The notes below the pieces were generated by a model that searched no databases, was not told the DNA's origin, and was given only the letters and a program-made list of their open reading frames with translations. The translations under genes and the position numbers were made by a program. A stretch of 64,000 nt of DNA from Candidatus Deianiraea vastatrix. Its GTDB lineage: Bacteria > Pseudomonadota > Alphaproteobacteria > Rickettsiales > Deianiraeaceae. The stretch is from contig NZ_CP029077.1 in the NCBI RefSeq assembly GCF_007993655.1, positions 862,744-926,743 of the forward strand, written 5' to 3'. Shown here piece by piece: positions 26,914-35,966 of this stretch. Position 1 is the first letter of the stretch, and each line of letters opens with the position of its first letter.

Positions 26914-28089
26914 CTATACCCCCTTTCCTCCATTGAAAAAACCAGTGCCAATCGCGTTGTTCACACACGCTCTTTTTAAAAAATCAATATTGTTAAAAAT
27001 GCCCATCCCAAGCCTTCGCACCCCAGAAATAATAGGGTTTGAAATCTTGAAAAACTGATTCAAATTGTGCGTCATAAATAACATAGATAAAACATCAATC
27101 TTCCTTTTTAAACTCCCCTTAAAATCACTAAATCCTCCACTTTTGCATATACTTTCCGCTAGCCTTTCTATATCCCTTAAAATCACATTAAAACCCTGCC
27201 CGGCAATAGGATGCATAATAAAACTCTTCGTCCCAATAAAACATATCCCATCATCCTTGCTCTGCCGCCCATATCCAACACATAACGGAAATATCGATAC
27301 ATCACCTAATATCTCAATCCTTCCTACATAACCAGATAATAAATTCGTTAAATACGATAAAATAAACTCATTCCTCTTGTCGCCCTCAAGCTCCATAACA
27401 TCCCTTGCTAAATCACTTGGTATAGTCCTTACAATGTTAGACCTTTTCCCATCCCTCATCGGTAATAACGCAAGCGGCCCAAGCCTTGTAAACCACTCTA
27501 TCGCAGTGTTGTTGTGCAAAAACTCATGCTCTACATTAATCGTCATTCCATACTCCTTGTAATCATACCCTACTCTTCCTTCACTTACATCAAAATCACA
27601 TATATCATCATACATCCCGTCTGTTAAAATAATCCTGTCTAAACCCTCGCTACATCCATCCCTTTCCACTATAAATCCACCACCATCCCTCTTAATACCT
27701 CTTACATCACATACCATCTTTCCATCAATCGCCCTATCTATCTCCTCACATAACCCATTGTAATCAATAATATACCCCATCTTGTCATATCCAAAATCTC
27801 TAGCCCTTAGCTCAACATCATGCCCCTTGCTATCCTGCCCGTTTAATACTAAAATCCTTTCTATAACCCCAGATTTTTCAAATAAACTCTCGCAATCCAT
27901 AATGCATCTTAATGTCTCTAAATTATCTATAGAAATAGCCATAGTTCTGCTTGCAAATCTACTCCTATGCAATAACGCCTCATCATCACTATACAACTTT
28001 CCAAATAATCTACACTCCACTCCCCTTGCCCTCAATACCAAAAACGCAACCTTTGCAGTAATGTTGTTTCCAAAAATGCCAATAACCAT
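26914..28089 (-). CDS. UbiH/UbiF/COQ6-like FAD monooxygenase with altered FAD motifs
   Basis: 391 residues resembling the flavoprotein hydroxylases of ubiquinone synthesis. The C-terminal signature is clear (MHPIAGQGFNVILRDIERLAE near 290), and IEWFTRLGPLALLPM near 200 matches the family. Key FAD contacts are changed. The N-terminal dinucleotide fold reads MVIGIFGNNITAK, not GxGxxG. The second motif reads LTDGMYDD, and the normal GD before the HPxxGQG element is GTK (FIGTKSFIMHPIAGQG). It may bind FAD differently or be degenerating. ubiG at 53.4 kb shows that ubiquinone is made. Confidence 0.72.
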   Translation of the reverse strand: MVIGIFGNNITAKVAFLVLRARGVECRLFGKLYSDDEALLHRSRFASRTMAISIDNLETLRCIMDCESLFEKSGVIERILVLNGQDSKGHDVELRARDFGYDKMGYIIDYNGLCEEIDRAIDGKMVCDVRGIKRDGGGFIVERDGCSEGLDRIILTDGMYDDICDFDVSEGRVGYDYKEYGMTINVEHEFLHNNTAIEWFTRLGPLALLPMRDGKRSNIVRTIPSDLARDVMELEGDKRNEFILSYLTNLLSGYVGRIEILGDVSIFPLCVGYGRQSKDDGICFIGTKSFIMHPIAGQGFNVILRDIERLAESICKSGGFSDFKGSLKRKIDVLSMLFMTHNLNQFFKISNPIISGVRRLGMGIFNNIDFLKRACVNNAIGTGFFNGGKGV

Positions 28090-28215
28090 AACATCAATAA
28101 ATGCTATCTAAACCTGACTATCCTTTTCTTAAAGTCAATCCAAAAATATACTATAATCTCCACTTTCTACTTGCTTTTAAAATTATATCAAATACCATAA
28201 ATAAAAATCTTCTTT

Positions 28216-28965
28216 ATGAAAAAAATACATAACGATAAACATAAAAAAAACTTCCATATCGTCTACGGAAAACACGCCATACAAGCCGTCCTTCAAAATG
28301 ATAATAGAATAATCTATAAACTCTATATCCAATCAGACCTTAAAGATAAAATACAAATCACTAAAAATATAAAAATAGAATATGTCTCCAAAGATACCCT
28401 TTCTAAAATGTGTAAAGATGGCGATAAACATCAAGGCTATCTCGCTCATGTTAGCTCTCTTATAGAATCCCTTAAACTTGAAGACTATATCGACATTTTC
28501 TCCCGCCAAAATAAAGCATCAATAGTAATTCTCGACCAAATAAATGACCCCCATAACCTTGGCGCTATACTTCGCTCCGCACGCTGCTTTAATATCGACC
28601 TTGTAATCATCACAAAATACAATATGCCAGAAATAAACGCAAGCGTAATTCGCTCTTCAGCAGGTATGAGTGAATATGTTAATATCCTCACAGTAACTAA
28701 TATAAATAACACACTCCAAACCCTTCAAAACTCAGGCTTTTATACCATCGCCCTAGACCTTAACGCTCAGTCTAGAAAAATCTCCAATATCACTAATGAA
28801 AATAAAAAAATCGCCTTTGTAATGGGTAGCGAAGGATACGGCATACGCCAATCAATCCGTGATACATGCCATGAAACCCTCCAAATACAAATAAATCCCG
28901 ACTCAGATAGCCTAAATGTCTCAAATGCAGCAGCTATAATGATGTACGAAATATTTAACTCCTAA
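28216..28965 (+). CDS. rlmB: TrmH-family 23S rRNA (guanosine 2'-O) methyltransferase, RlmB-like
   Basis: SPOUT-fold methyltransferase that 2'-O-methylates rRNA with S-adenosylmethionine. The short N-terminal substrate-binding domain includes YGKHAIQAVLQND. The three knot motifs are visible: DQINDPHNLGAILRSA near 115 with the catalytic Asn and Arg, FVMGSEGYGIR near 205, and LNVSNAAAIMMYE near 235. The 249 residues match RlmB. RlmB (G2251) is the likeliest subtype, but TrmH-family members are hard to separate by eye. It starts a plus-strand unit of one gene. Confidence 0.88.
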   Translation: MKKIHNDKHKKNFHIVYGKHAIQAVLQNDNRIIYKLYIQSDLKDKIQITKNIKIEYVSKDTLSKMCKDGDKHQGYLAHVSSLIESLKLEDYIDIFSRQNKASIVILDQINDPHNLGAILRSARCFNIDLVIITKYNMPEINASVIRSSAGMSEYVNILTVTNINNTLQTLQNSGFYTIALDLNAQSRKISNITNENKKIAFVMGSEGYGIRQSIRDTCHETLQIQINPDSDSLNVSNAAAIMMYEIFNS

Positions 28966-29007
28966 CCTCATATACCGCTTATCAAAGCTGAAAAAAACGC
29001 AATAAAA

Positions 29008-29412
29008 TCAACCTAAAAGCCACCCACAAATATGCACAAATATCCTCATGCACAATATTAACTCAAGTATCTTTATGTTCAAATAATTAAACCTTTGTAT
29101 ACCAATGAAAAAAATGCCAACACTTGACGCTAAAGTTGAAAAAAATAAAGGCGCAAATAGTAAATAATAATGTCCGGAATTCATTGACTTAAAACTCATA
29201 ATCCTATTATCCTTATTAAATAACGGCTTTAATCCTCTGCCAACAAGAAAAATCGTCAATATACCTAATATCTCAGCAATACACATTACTAAATGCGCTA
29301 AACCACGAATCTTTTCAGGATATATCGCAACAACTGCATCGTAATAATTTAAAATTACATCAAACGTTACAACGCTAATATATGTGTTTGTAAAAATATC
29401 AACTAAATCCAT
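29008..29412 (-). CDS. hypothetical membrane protein coupled to infA
   Basis: 134 residues with about four hydrophobic segments (near 10-30, 42-60, 82-105 and 112-132) and no motif I recognise. Its ATG overlaps the infA stop codon (TAATG, one shared base), so it is translated by coupling after IF-1. A small inner-membrane protein seems certain in topology; the role is unknown. Confidence 0.62.
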   Translation of the reverse strand: MDLVDIFTNTYISVVTFDVILNYYDAVVAIYPEKIRGLAHLVMCIAEILGILTIFLVGRGLKPLFNKDNRIMSFKSMNSGHYYLLFAPLFFSTLASSVGIFFIGIQRFNYLNIKILELILCMRIFVHICGWLLG

Positions 29413-29627
29413 TAATACCTATAAGAAATCCTTCCTTTTGTTAAATCGTATACAGATAGCTCAACTTTTACCTTGTCTCCAATTACAATCTTAATTTTAT
29501 TCCTCCTAACATTCCCAGATACATGGCACAAAATCTCCACACCATTTTCAAGCTTTACTAAAAAAATCGCACCAGGCTGGCATTTTAAAATCACACCATC
29601 CATCTCAATTATATCATCTTTTGACAT
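29412..29627 (-). CDS. infA: translation initiation factor IF-1
   Basis: Binds the ribosomal A site during initiation together with IF-2 and IF-3. The 71 residues form the single S1-type OB fold, with family-like [19 protein letters not shown] and [19 protein letters not shown]. Length is normal. The downstream membrane-protein gene shares one base with its stop codon. serS is divergent 99 bp away. Confidence 0.93.
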   Translation of the reverse strand: MSKDDIIEMDGVILKCQPGAIFLVKLENGVEILCHVSGNVRRNKIKIVIGDKVKVELSVYDLTKGRISYRY

Positions 29628-29726
29628 TTATTAACAAAAAAACAAATTTAATTTACTGTAACATAAAAATTTTAATTGTAAATTATATTTTTTACTTTTT
29701 AATAAAAAAAATTACTTTTTGCCTAT

Positions 29727-31007
29727 ATGCTCGATATTAACTTCATAAAAAATAACCTTGAAATCGTTAAAAATAGCATGAAAAATCGCTCCTTTACCTT
29801 TGACTTTGATGCCCTGCTAAAATTAGACGATAATCGCAGAAGCGTTATGCAAGAAACTCAAAATATGCAAAGTAAACAAAATGCAATCGCTAAAGAAATA
29901 GGCATGATTAAATCAGCTAAAAAAGACGGAAATATCGACGACCTAATGAAGCAATCAGAAGAAATTAAACACACCCTTGCAAAACTTGAAGAAAATGACG
30001 CAAAACTTCAGCATGAAATTAAAGAAATCCTTGCAACTATCCCAAATATCCTCCAAGACGCAGTTCCATTTGGAACAGATGATACTCAAAATCTTCAAAT
30101 ATCTGCCTTTGGCGAAAAAAAATCCTTTAACTTCGATATTAAAGAACACTATGAAATCGGTGAAAAACTCGGTATAATGGACTTTGAATCTGCCCGTAAA
30201 ATCTCAGGCTCACGCTTTGTTTTGCTACGCTCTGACCTTGCAAAACTTGAACGCGCTTTAAAAAACTTTATGCTAGATACCCACGCAGCAGAATTCGGCT
30301 ATGAAGAAATCTATGTTCCACACTTAGTTAATGCAAACTCAATGTTTGGCACAGGGCAGCTGCCAAAATTTGATAATGGCTATATCACAACAGACGGAAT
30401 GTACCTTATTCCAACATCCGAAGTTCCCCTTACAAATATCGCAGCAGATATGATAATCTCAGAAGAAAAACTCCCTATGAGATTTACATCCTACTCTCAA
30501 TGCTTTAGATCAGAAGCAGGCGCAGCAGGTAAAGATACAGCAGGTATGTTTCGCCAACATCAATTTTCTAAAGTGGAACTTGTCTCAATCTGCATGCCGG
30601 AAAAATCACATGATGAACACGAAAGAATGCTAATGGCTGCCGAAAATATCCTAAAAAAACTCGACCTACACTATAGAGTTTGCCTTCTTTGCTCAGGCGA
30701 TACAGGCTTTTGCTCAAGTAAAACCTACGATATAGAAGTCTGGCTTCCTGGGCAAAAACAATACCGCGAAATCTCATCTTGCTCAAATACCCTTGACTTC
30801 CAAGCCCGCAGAATGATGGCTCGATACAAAACTCACGATAACAAAAAGGGCTATGTTCACACACTAAACGGCTCAGGAGTTGCAATAGGACGCATGATTG
30901 TTGCAATAATTGAAAACTACCAAAACCCAGATGGAACCTTCAATATCCCAAATGCACTCAAACCATATATGCAAAATATCGACAAAATTACCGCTTGTAA
31001 TCTGTGA
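29727..31007 (+). CDS. serS: serine--tRNA ligase
   Basis: Charges tRNA-Ser (and tRNA-Sec if present). The 426 residues have the long antiparallel coiled-coil N-terminal arm (about 25-100) and the class II catalytic core. The TxE-type loop reads LIPTSEVPLTN near 230, motif 2 is MFRQHQFSKVEL near 275, and motif 3 is GSGVAIGRMIVAIIEN near 382, ending NIPNALKPYM. It is complete, and no neighbour is close on the same strand. Confidence 0.97.
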   Translation: MLDINFIKNNLEIVKNSMKNRSFTFDFDALLKLDDNRRSVMQETQNMQSKQNAIAKEIGMIKSAKKDGNIDDLMKQSEEIKHTLAKLEENDAKLQHEIKEILATIPNILQDAVPFGTDDTQNLQISAFGEKKSFNFDIKEHYEIGEKLGIMDFESARKISGSRFVLLRSDLAKLERALKNFMLDTHAAEFGYEEIYVPHLVNANSMFGTGQLPKFDNGYITTDGMYLIPTSEVPLTNIAADMIISEEKLPMRFTSYSQCFRSEAGAAGKDTAGMFRQHQFSKVELVSICMPEKSHDEHERMLMAAENILKKLDLHYRVCLLCSGDTGFCSSKTYDIEVWLPGQKQYREISSCSNTLDFQARRMMARYKTHDNKKGYVHTLNGSGVAIGRMIVAIIENYQNPDGTFNIPNALKPYMQNIDKITACNL

Positions 31008-31150
31008 AAATCTACTAACAAAATCACAAGTATAATCTTTGCTAAAACATAAATAATCCCCCATAAAACCTACTAATATTCCTTTAAAACATTTTATACT
31101 TGATTTTTATTATTTTCTGTCCACTATTGGTTAATTTTGTTGCTTTTTGT

Positions 31151-32224
31151 ATGAAAAAATTAGTACTTATCGCATGTTTATTGCCAAATATAGCCTTTGC
31201 AAACGAAATTCCTCTTTGCATACAAGCCGTTCAAAACCAAAAAATTAAGGCATCCCTTGAGAATAAAAAAACAGCAAATGGCGTTGATTTTGATAAAATA
31301 ATGGCGTCAGGAATTAAGACTAAAAAAAGTAAAATCGGTTGCTACGCAGGCGACGCAGAGTCTTACCAAACCTTTGCCCCAATTTTCGACTATGTTCTTG
31401 ATAAATATCACCACAAAACACAAAATAAAACTACTGAAAACTACGATGTATCCGCTATAAATCAAAACTTTTCAGATGACGCTAAGAAACTAATTTCGTC
31501 TACAAGAATTCGCTTTGCACGCAATATCGAAAAATTTCCGTTCCCATCTTCAATGTCAAAACAGCAGCGCTATGAGGTTGAAAAAACCATTACAGATGCC
31601 ATAAATTCAAGCGATTTCCTAAAAACTGGAACCTATACCTCTCTTGAAAAAATGAGTAAAAAAGAACAGGAAAAACTACGCAAAGAACACCTTCTATTTA
31701 ACGATATAACCGAAGATGAACACCTAAACGCAGCAGGAATTTCAGGTGACTATCCTCATGCCCGCGGAATTTACATTTCAAAAGATAAAAAACTCGTCAT
31801 CTGGATTAACGAAGAAGACCACATGCGCGTTATATCCATACAAGAAAACTACGATATACGCTCGGTTTTTGAAAACCTTGTACACCTTGAAAATGAACTT
31901 CGTAAAACAATAAAATTTGCATATAGTAAAAAATACGGCTATCTTGCCTCCTGCCCAACAAATATCGGAACAGGAATGCGTGCAAGCGTGCTTTTGAAAC
32001 TTGAAAATCTTGGGAAAAATCAAAAACTCCTTAAAGAAATTGCAAAGTCATTTAACATAGATGTCCGCGGCGTTTTCGGTGAAAATAGCAACTCAGAAGG
32101 CGGTATATTTGATATATCTAACTCCGAAAGATTTGGTAAATCCCCTGAAGAACTAATAAACAACATGATTCGCGGTGTAAATCTACTTGTTGAAATTGAT
32201 AAACTCCAAGCGCAGCAAAAATAA
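31151..32224 (+). CDS. phosphagen (arginine) kinase with N-terminal signal peptide
   Basis: From ATG 31151 the product is 357 residues. MKKLVLIACLLPNIAFA at 1-17 is a good Sec signal peptide with an AxA cleavage site. The rest is an ATP:guanido phosphotransferase: an N-terminal lobe with SGIKTKKSKIGCYAGDAESY (51-72, the region that in arginine kinases grips the guanidino substrate), SSTRIRFARNIEKFPF at 116-131, the NEEDH box at 220-224 with the catalytic glutamate, CPTNIGTGMRAS at 268-279 with the reactive cysteine, and the flexible-loop GENSNSEGGIFDISNSERF near 310. Arginine kinases reversibly move phosphate between ATP and arginine. They are rare in bacteria, and an exported one is odd because ATP is scarce outside the cytoplasm. 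An upstream TTG start at 31100 is possible but would bury the signal. Confidence 0.88.
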   Translation: MKKLVLIACLLPNIAFANEIPLCIQAVQNQKIKASLENKKTANGVDFDKIMASGIKTKKSKIGCYAGDAESYQTFAPIFDYVLDKYHHKTQNKTTENYDVSAINQNFSDDAKKLISSTRIRFARNIEKFPFPSSMSKQQRYEVEKTITDAINSSDFLKTGTYTSLEKMSKKEQEKLRKEHLLFNDITEDEHLNAAGISGDYPHARGIYISKDKKLVIWINEEDHMRVISIQENYDIRSVFENLVHLENELRKTIKFAYSKKYGYLASCPTNIGTGMRASVLLKLENLGKNQKLLKEIAKSFNIDVRGVFGENSNSEGGIFDISNSERFGKSPEELINNMIRGVNLLVEIDKLQAQQK

Positions 32225-32306
32225 ATAAACATTTGGCATATCATTCGTCAACTTCGTCAAAACCTAACCCTAATCATAAAGAAATAAACCGATAATTGTT
32301 TTTTTC

Positions 32307-32334
32307 TTGACATTAAAAAAATATATCTCATAAT
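32307..32334 (+). promoter_or_regulatory. sigma70 promoter TTGACA-16-CATAAT (cassette A)
   Basis: TTGACA 32307-32312 and CATAAT 32329-32334 are spaced 16 bp, with the -10 box 21 nt before ATG 32356. The surrounding 66 bp are nearly the same as those upstream of the orphan gene at 34412. Confidence 0.75.
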
Positions 32335-32355
32335 AGTTGGTAATTTTATTTTTTT

Positions 32356-33540
32356 ATGAATCAAAACCAAAAAACATGGTCAAATAACAACCCTGTCACA
32401 CTCGATCCAAATCTTCAAACCGAAGCAAACCGCATTCTTGCTGAGCAACAAATGAGAAGATATAATCAAATAAGATTTACACCAATACATCAAATTAACG
32501 GTTTCATGCAGCAGGTTGTTGCAAATGCGGACCAAAATCAACTTGTAAAAAACAAAGTTATCCAAAATTGGAACACAATATCAAGTGAAGCAAGGGCTAC
32601 ATCAGATAAAAATATTTACAATTTAATCAGAAAACTTGTTGGACTATACTATCCACAAGACAATCAAACTGCTGCCGATTTGCTACTAACATTACTACAA
32701 CACCCATCATCTGGACTGAGTTTAAAAAATACATTGTTTAGAAACAAAATACCTGTCACACCTTTAACAGTAACAAATTTTAATCAAGGTAACTTTAAAG
32801 AAAAGGCAAGAAAAGCAGAGCGGTTAATCGAAGCAGTGAGAGAAGATATTATATCAAATGGTGGAGAAATTCAACCACTTACAAAACAGGAATCTGAAAA
32901 GTTAATCACCATAGTCACAAGCTACATTGACGAAAATATAGCAAAAAATGATAAAATAACTCTTATTACCCTCTTACTTGAAAATCCTAAAAAAATATTG
33001 CAAATTGTAAACAGAAATATTCAAATAGACCAAAACACTTTAGACCTCATCTTAAATGGCACAGAAATTCATGAAATTCCAAACCCTCAACAACATCCAA
33101 CCTTGCAACATAACGTTCAAATACAGCAAGAGCAACCTGTTGTAAATCAACCTGTTGTAAATCAGCCTGTTGTAGATCAGCCTGTAGATCAATTTTTCCA
33201 AAACAATGTACTAACCCTTGAGCAAATAGAACTTCATGAACAACAAATTGCAAACATTAATCAACAATTTCAACAGCAAAATAATCAATTCCAAGAAGTA
33301 GCTCAAGAAGTAGTTCAAAAAGTTAATCATGATTTGCAATTTCAACAACAAATGCAAAATAATCAAGGCGACACAGGAGGTTATCATCAAAACTATCAAC
33401 TTCCAATTATAAAAAAAGTTAAACAAAATAACGATCCACATTATCAACAACAGCAACCACAAGGACGGCAATTACAAAATCTTATAAAATCTTACACTAA
33501 CAGAAGTAGAAGTAGTAGTAGCAATAGCATGCAAAACTAA
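32356..33540 (+). CDS. hypothetical Gln/Asn-rich protein (cassette A), 394 residues
   Basis: Not recognised. Residues 1-230 look helical and soluble (AEQQMRRYNQIRFTPIHQI, DNQTAADLLLTLLQHPSSG). From about 235 the sequence is Gln/Asn/Val-rich, with a 15-bp DNA repeat giving QPVVNQPVVNQPVVDQPVDQ near 257-276. The tail is Arg/Ser-rich and basic (NRSRSSSSNSMQN). There is no signal peptide. Its promoter region and 3' flank are nearly identical to those of the gene at 34412, while the coding bodies do not resemble each other. kdsB follows. Possibly a secreted effector or RNA-binding protein, but this is a guess. Confidence 0.65.
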   Translation: MNQNQKTWSNNNPVTLDPNLQTEANRILAEQQMRRYNQIRFTPIHQINGFMQQVVANADQNQLVKNKVIQNWNTISSEARATSDKNIYNLIRKLVGLYYPQDNQTAADLLLTLLQHPSSGLSLKNTLFRNKIPVTPLTVTNFNQGNFKEKARKAERLIEAVREDIISNGGEIQPLTKQESEKLITIVTSYIDENIAKNDKITLITLLLENPKKILQIVNRNIQIDQNTLDLILNGTEIHEIPNPQQHPTLQHNVQIQQEQPVVNQPVVNQPVVDQPVDQFFQNNVLTLEQIELHEQQIANINQQFQQQNNQFQEVAQEVVQKVNHDLQFQQQMQNNQGDTGGYHQNYQLPIIKKVKQNNDPHYQQQQPQGRQLQNLIKSYTNRSRSSSSNSMQN

Positions 33541-33592
33541 TCCTTGCATTTTATAAATAACCAGTTTTCATAGTGAAATGAAGATTGGTTAT
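33537..33592 (+). repeat. 3' flank of cassette A with a 15-bp relic of the pheA 5' end
   Basis: Positions 33537-33574 match 35967-36004 with one mismatch seen. They are followed by atgaagattggttat at 33578-33592, identical to the first five codons of pheA at 36020-36034. Here those codons lead nowhere: they sit upstream and out of frame of kdsB. Confidence 0.9.
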
Positions 33593-33602
33593 TTACATAA
33601 AT

Positions 33603-34343
33603 ATGAAAACAGCAATATTCATACCAGCACGCATAGGCTCAACAAGATTTCCTAAAAAAGCCCTTGCAAAAATACACGGCATCCCAATGATAGTCCACGT
33701 TCTTGAACGTGCTAAAGAGTCAGGAATTTCTGATATTTTCGTCGCAACGGACGATGAAGTGATTAAAGCAGAAGTTATAGCCGCAGGCGGAAATGTTATA
33801 ATGACAGATGCAAATTTACCTTCAGGAACCGACAGAATTTTCGCCGCAAGCCAGCAAATAACCGAAAAATACGACATAATAATCAACCTACAAGGCGATA
33901 TGCCAGATATTAAGCCATATATCATAGCGGAAGTTAAAAACGTCCTTACCTCAAACCCAAGCGCAGACATCGCAACGGCCGCGTACAAAACAACAAGCCT
34001 AAAAGATGCAAATAACCCAAATGTTGTAAAAGCAATTTTGTCTATCAAAAACCAAGACGATAAAGCACATAAAGCCCTTTATTTTACGCGATCCCTCTGC
34101 CCTGCTAACCCTGAAAACCTAAGCGAAGCCGAGTTCTTTCATCATCTTGGAATTTACGCTTACAGGCAAAATACACTTGAAAAATTCGTCAAAGCACCCC
34201 CTTCATACCTTGAAAAACGCGAAAAACTCGAACAACTCCGCGCCCTTGAAAATGATATGTCCATATACGCATGCCTTGTCAATGACCTTCCAATAAGCAT
34301 CGATACAAAAGAAGATTTAGAAGCCCTTCTTTCTAAAAAATAA
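33603..34343 (+). CDS. kdsB: 3-deoxy-manno-octulosonate cytidylyltransferase
   Basis: Activates Kdo as CMP-Kdo for attachment to lipid A, so the cell is expected to build a Kdo-containing LPS. From ATG 33603 there are 246 residues. The nucleotide-binding start is IPARIGSTRFPKKALAKI, NLQGDMPDI near 98 is the metal/CTP site, and HHLGIYAYR near 182 is the family signature. An earlier in-frame start at 33585 would use a few extra codons taken from the cassette flank and is unlikely. The gene sits between the two orphan cassettes. Confidence 0.94.
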   Translation: MKTAIFIPARIGSTRFPKKALAKIHGIPMIVHVLERAKESGISDIFVATDDEVIKAEVIAAGGNVIMTDANLPSGTDRIFAASQQITEKYDIIINLQGDMPDIKPYIIAEVKNVLTSNPSADIATAAYKTTSLKDANNPNVVKAILSIKNQDDKAHKALYFTRSLCPANPENLSEAEFFHHLGIYAYRQNTLEKFVKAPPSYLEKREKLEQLRALENDMSIYACLVNDLPISIDTKEDLEALLSKK

Positions 34344-34362
34344 ATTTTTAATTGTTTTTTTC

Positions 34363-34390
34363 TTGACATTAAAAAAAATTATCTCATAAT
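34363..34390 (+). promoter_or_regulatory. sigma70 promoter TTGACA-16-CATAAT (cassette B)
   Basis: TTGACA 34363-34368 and CATAAT 34385-34390 are spaced 16 bp, with the -10 box 21 nt before ATG 34412. The region 34350-34414 aligns with 32293-32358 with few differences. Confidence 0.75.
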
Positions 34391-34411
34391 GGTTGGTGAT
34401 TTTATATTTTT

Positions 34412-35965
34412 ATGGGAAAATCTTTTTTTAATCGCCGCAAAGGAAACAACTCTGAAAAAAGTATTGTAAGCGAAGATGAAGATCTTCAATTAAACAATCC
34501 TGTGGAAAAAAAGATAACCAAATACAAGCAGTCCACTTCGGGAGAAGTAGAGGCAACCGATGCCTTGATAGACAAAATTCTTGAAGAAATAAACCAAAGT
34601 AAAAATGAAAATGGTGAAATAATGCTTGCAAAAAGACAAAGAAAGAAATCAAAAGGTAAAGGTAAAGGTAAAAAGGGTGAAATAATGCTTACAGAAGCAC
34701 AAAGAGGGAGCTTAAGAGCTATACTTAATAAATTTACGCCCACTGATGATAACGAATATATGGTGAAAGCTACAAGGTTGTTGGCTGGCAACCCATCGTG
34801 CATTGCCGGAATATACATTGCAATAAAAGATAGTGATACAAATGATAAGCAAATATTACAAACGATACAATCGTACATTGATGATGCTGCAAAACGCACA
34901 CAAAATGATAAAACAATAAATAAAGTAAATAATGGGAAACAAGAAGGAGGTAAAACACCCCTTAACAACTCTCAACAAACTTACTTAAGAGCTATACTTA
35001 ATAAATTTACGCCCACTAATAATAGCAGACGTGAGGAAGTTGCAAGGTTGTTAGCTGACAACCCATCGTGCATTTCCGGAATATACTTTGAAATAAGCAA
35101 TCGTAAGATAACAGATGATGAAAAAATATTACAAACGATACATTCGCATATTGATGATGCTACAAAACACGCACAAAATGATAAAACAATAAATAAAGTA
35201 AATAATGGGAAACAAGAAGGAGGTAAAACACCCCTTAACAACTCTCAACAAACTTACTTAAGAGCTATACTTAATAAATTTACGTCCACTGATGATAGCA
35301 AACGTGAGGAAGTTGCAAGGTTGTTAGCTGACAACCCATCGTGCATTTCCGGAATATACTTTGAAATAAGCAATTCTAAAATAAAAAATGATGAACAAAT
35401 ATTGGCAACAATAGAAGGTTACATCAAACGGCAAAAGAACCGTCAAAATACCTATCTCCAAAACAAACAGGAACAACAAGAAGATCTGCAACCTCAAGAT
35501 CAACTCGAAGAAGAAAATAATCAAGATCAATTCGAAGAAGAAGAAATCTATTGCAGCCAAAGCTATTCCAGACCTCCTCTTTGTCCACGACTAACATTTA
35601 ACAATCTTGGTCGACGCGCAAAACCGTTTGATCAAGATGAAAATGAAGATCAATTCGAACAAGAAGGTCAAAATTTTAACCAAGAAGATCTGCAAGTTGA
35701 GCAGCCACGAAGCCTAATTCTTATCAAACAACAAAACAAACAAGCTGAAATTACAAACAAGCAACAACGCAAACAAAAAGCAGTGTTGCATAATCAATAC
35801 CTAAGCCAAAAACAATATATTAATCAACAACAATACCCAGACCAAGAACAGGAGCAAAATGCTAACCAAAGAAGCTCAACACTTAGAAATCTTACAAGAC
35901 CTAATTATAAAGAAGATGTAGAAAGAAATAGAAGTAGAAATAACAGTAAAATGCATTACAAATAA
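34412..35965 (+). CDS. hypothetical protein with three 91-residue repeats (cassette B), 517 residues
   Basis: Not recognised. A basic N-terminus (MGKSFFNRRKGNN, and KKSKGKGKGKKGE near 75) precedes three tandem 91-residue repeats at about 101-343, each with YLRAILNKFTPT, VARLLADNPSCISGIYF and a Lys/Asn-rich connector (NKVNNGKQEGGKTPLNN). The last third is Gln/Glu-rich with short DQFEE-type repeats and ends in a basic Arg/Asn/Ser tail. Repeats 2 and 3 are nearly identical, so recent unequal exchange is likely. There is no signal peptide. It shares its promoter and 3' flank with the gene at 32356 but not its coding body. pheA follows. Confidence 0.68.
   Translation: MGKSFFNRRKGNNSEKSIVSEDEDLQLNNPVEKKITKYKQSTSGEVEATDALIDKILEEINQSKNENGEIMLAKRQRKKSKGKGKGKKGEIMLTEAQRGSLRAILNKFTPTDDNEYMVKATRLLAGNPSCIAGIYIAIKDSDTNDKQILQTIQSYIDDAAKRTQNDKTINKVNNGKQEGGKTPLNNSQQTYLRAILNKFTPTNNSRREEVARLLADNPSCISGIYFEISNRKITDDEKILQTIHSHIDDATKHAQNDKTINKVNNGKQEGGKTPLNNSQQTYLRAILNKFTSTDDSKREEVARLLADNPSCISGIYFEISNSKIKNDEQILATIEGYIKRQKNRQNTYLQNKQEQQEDLQPQDQLEEENNQDQFEEEEIYCSQSYSRPPLCPRLTFNNLGRRAKPFDQDENEDQFEQEGQNFNQEDLQVEQPRSLILIKQQNKQAEITNKQQRKQKAVLHNQYLSQKQYINQQQYPDQEQEQNANQRSSTLRNLTRPNYKEDVERNRSRNNSKMHYK
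34711..35440 (+). repeat. three tandem 273-bp repeats in the cassette B gene
   Basis: The marker cttaagagct recurs at 34711, 34984 and 35257, a constant 273-bp period (91 codons). Units 2 and 3 are almost identical and unit 1 is more diverged. The frame is kept throughout. The end of the third unit is approximate. Confidence 0.92.
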
Positions 35966-35966
35966 A

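Noticed and set aside
31100-31150. Upstream TTG start for the arginine kinase
   Set aside because: It would put 17 hydrophobic residues before a normal signal peptide; ATG 31151 gives a canonical n-h-c signal.
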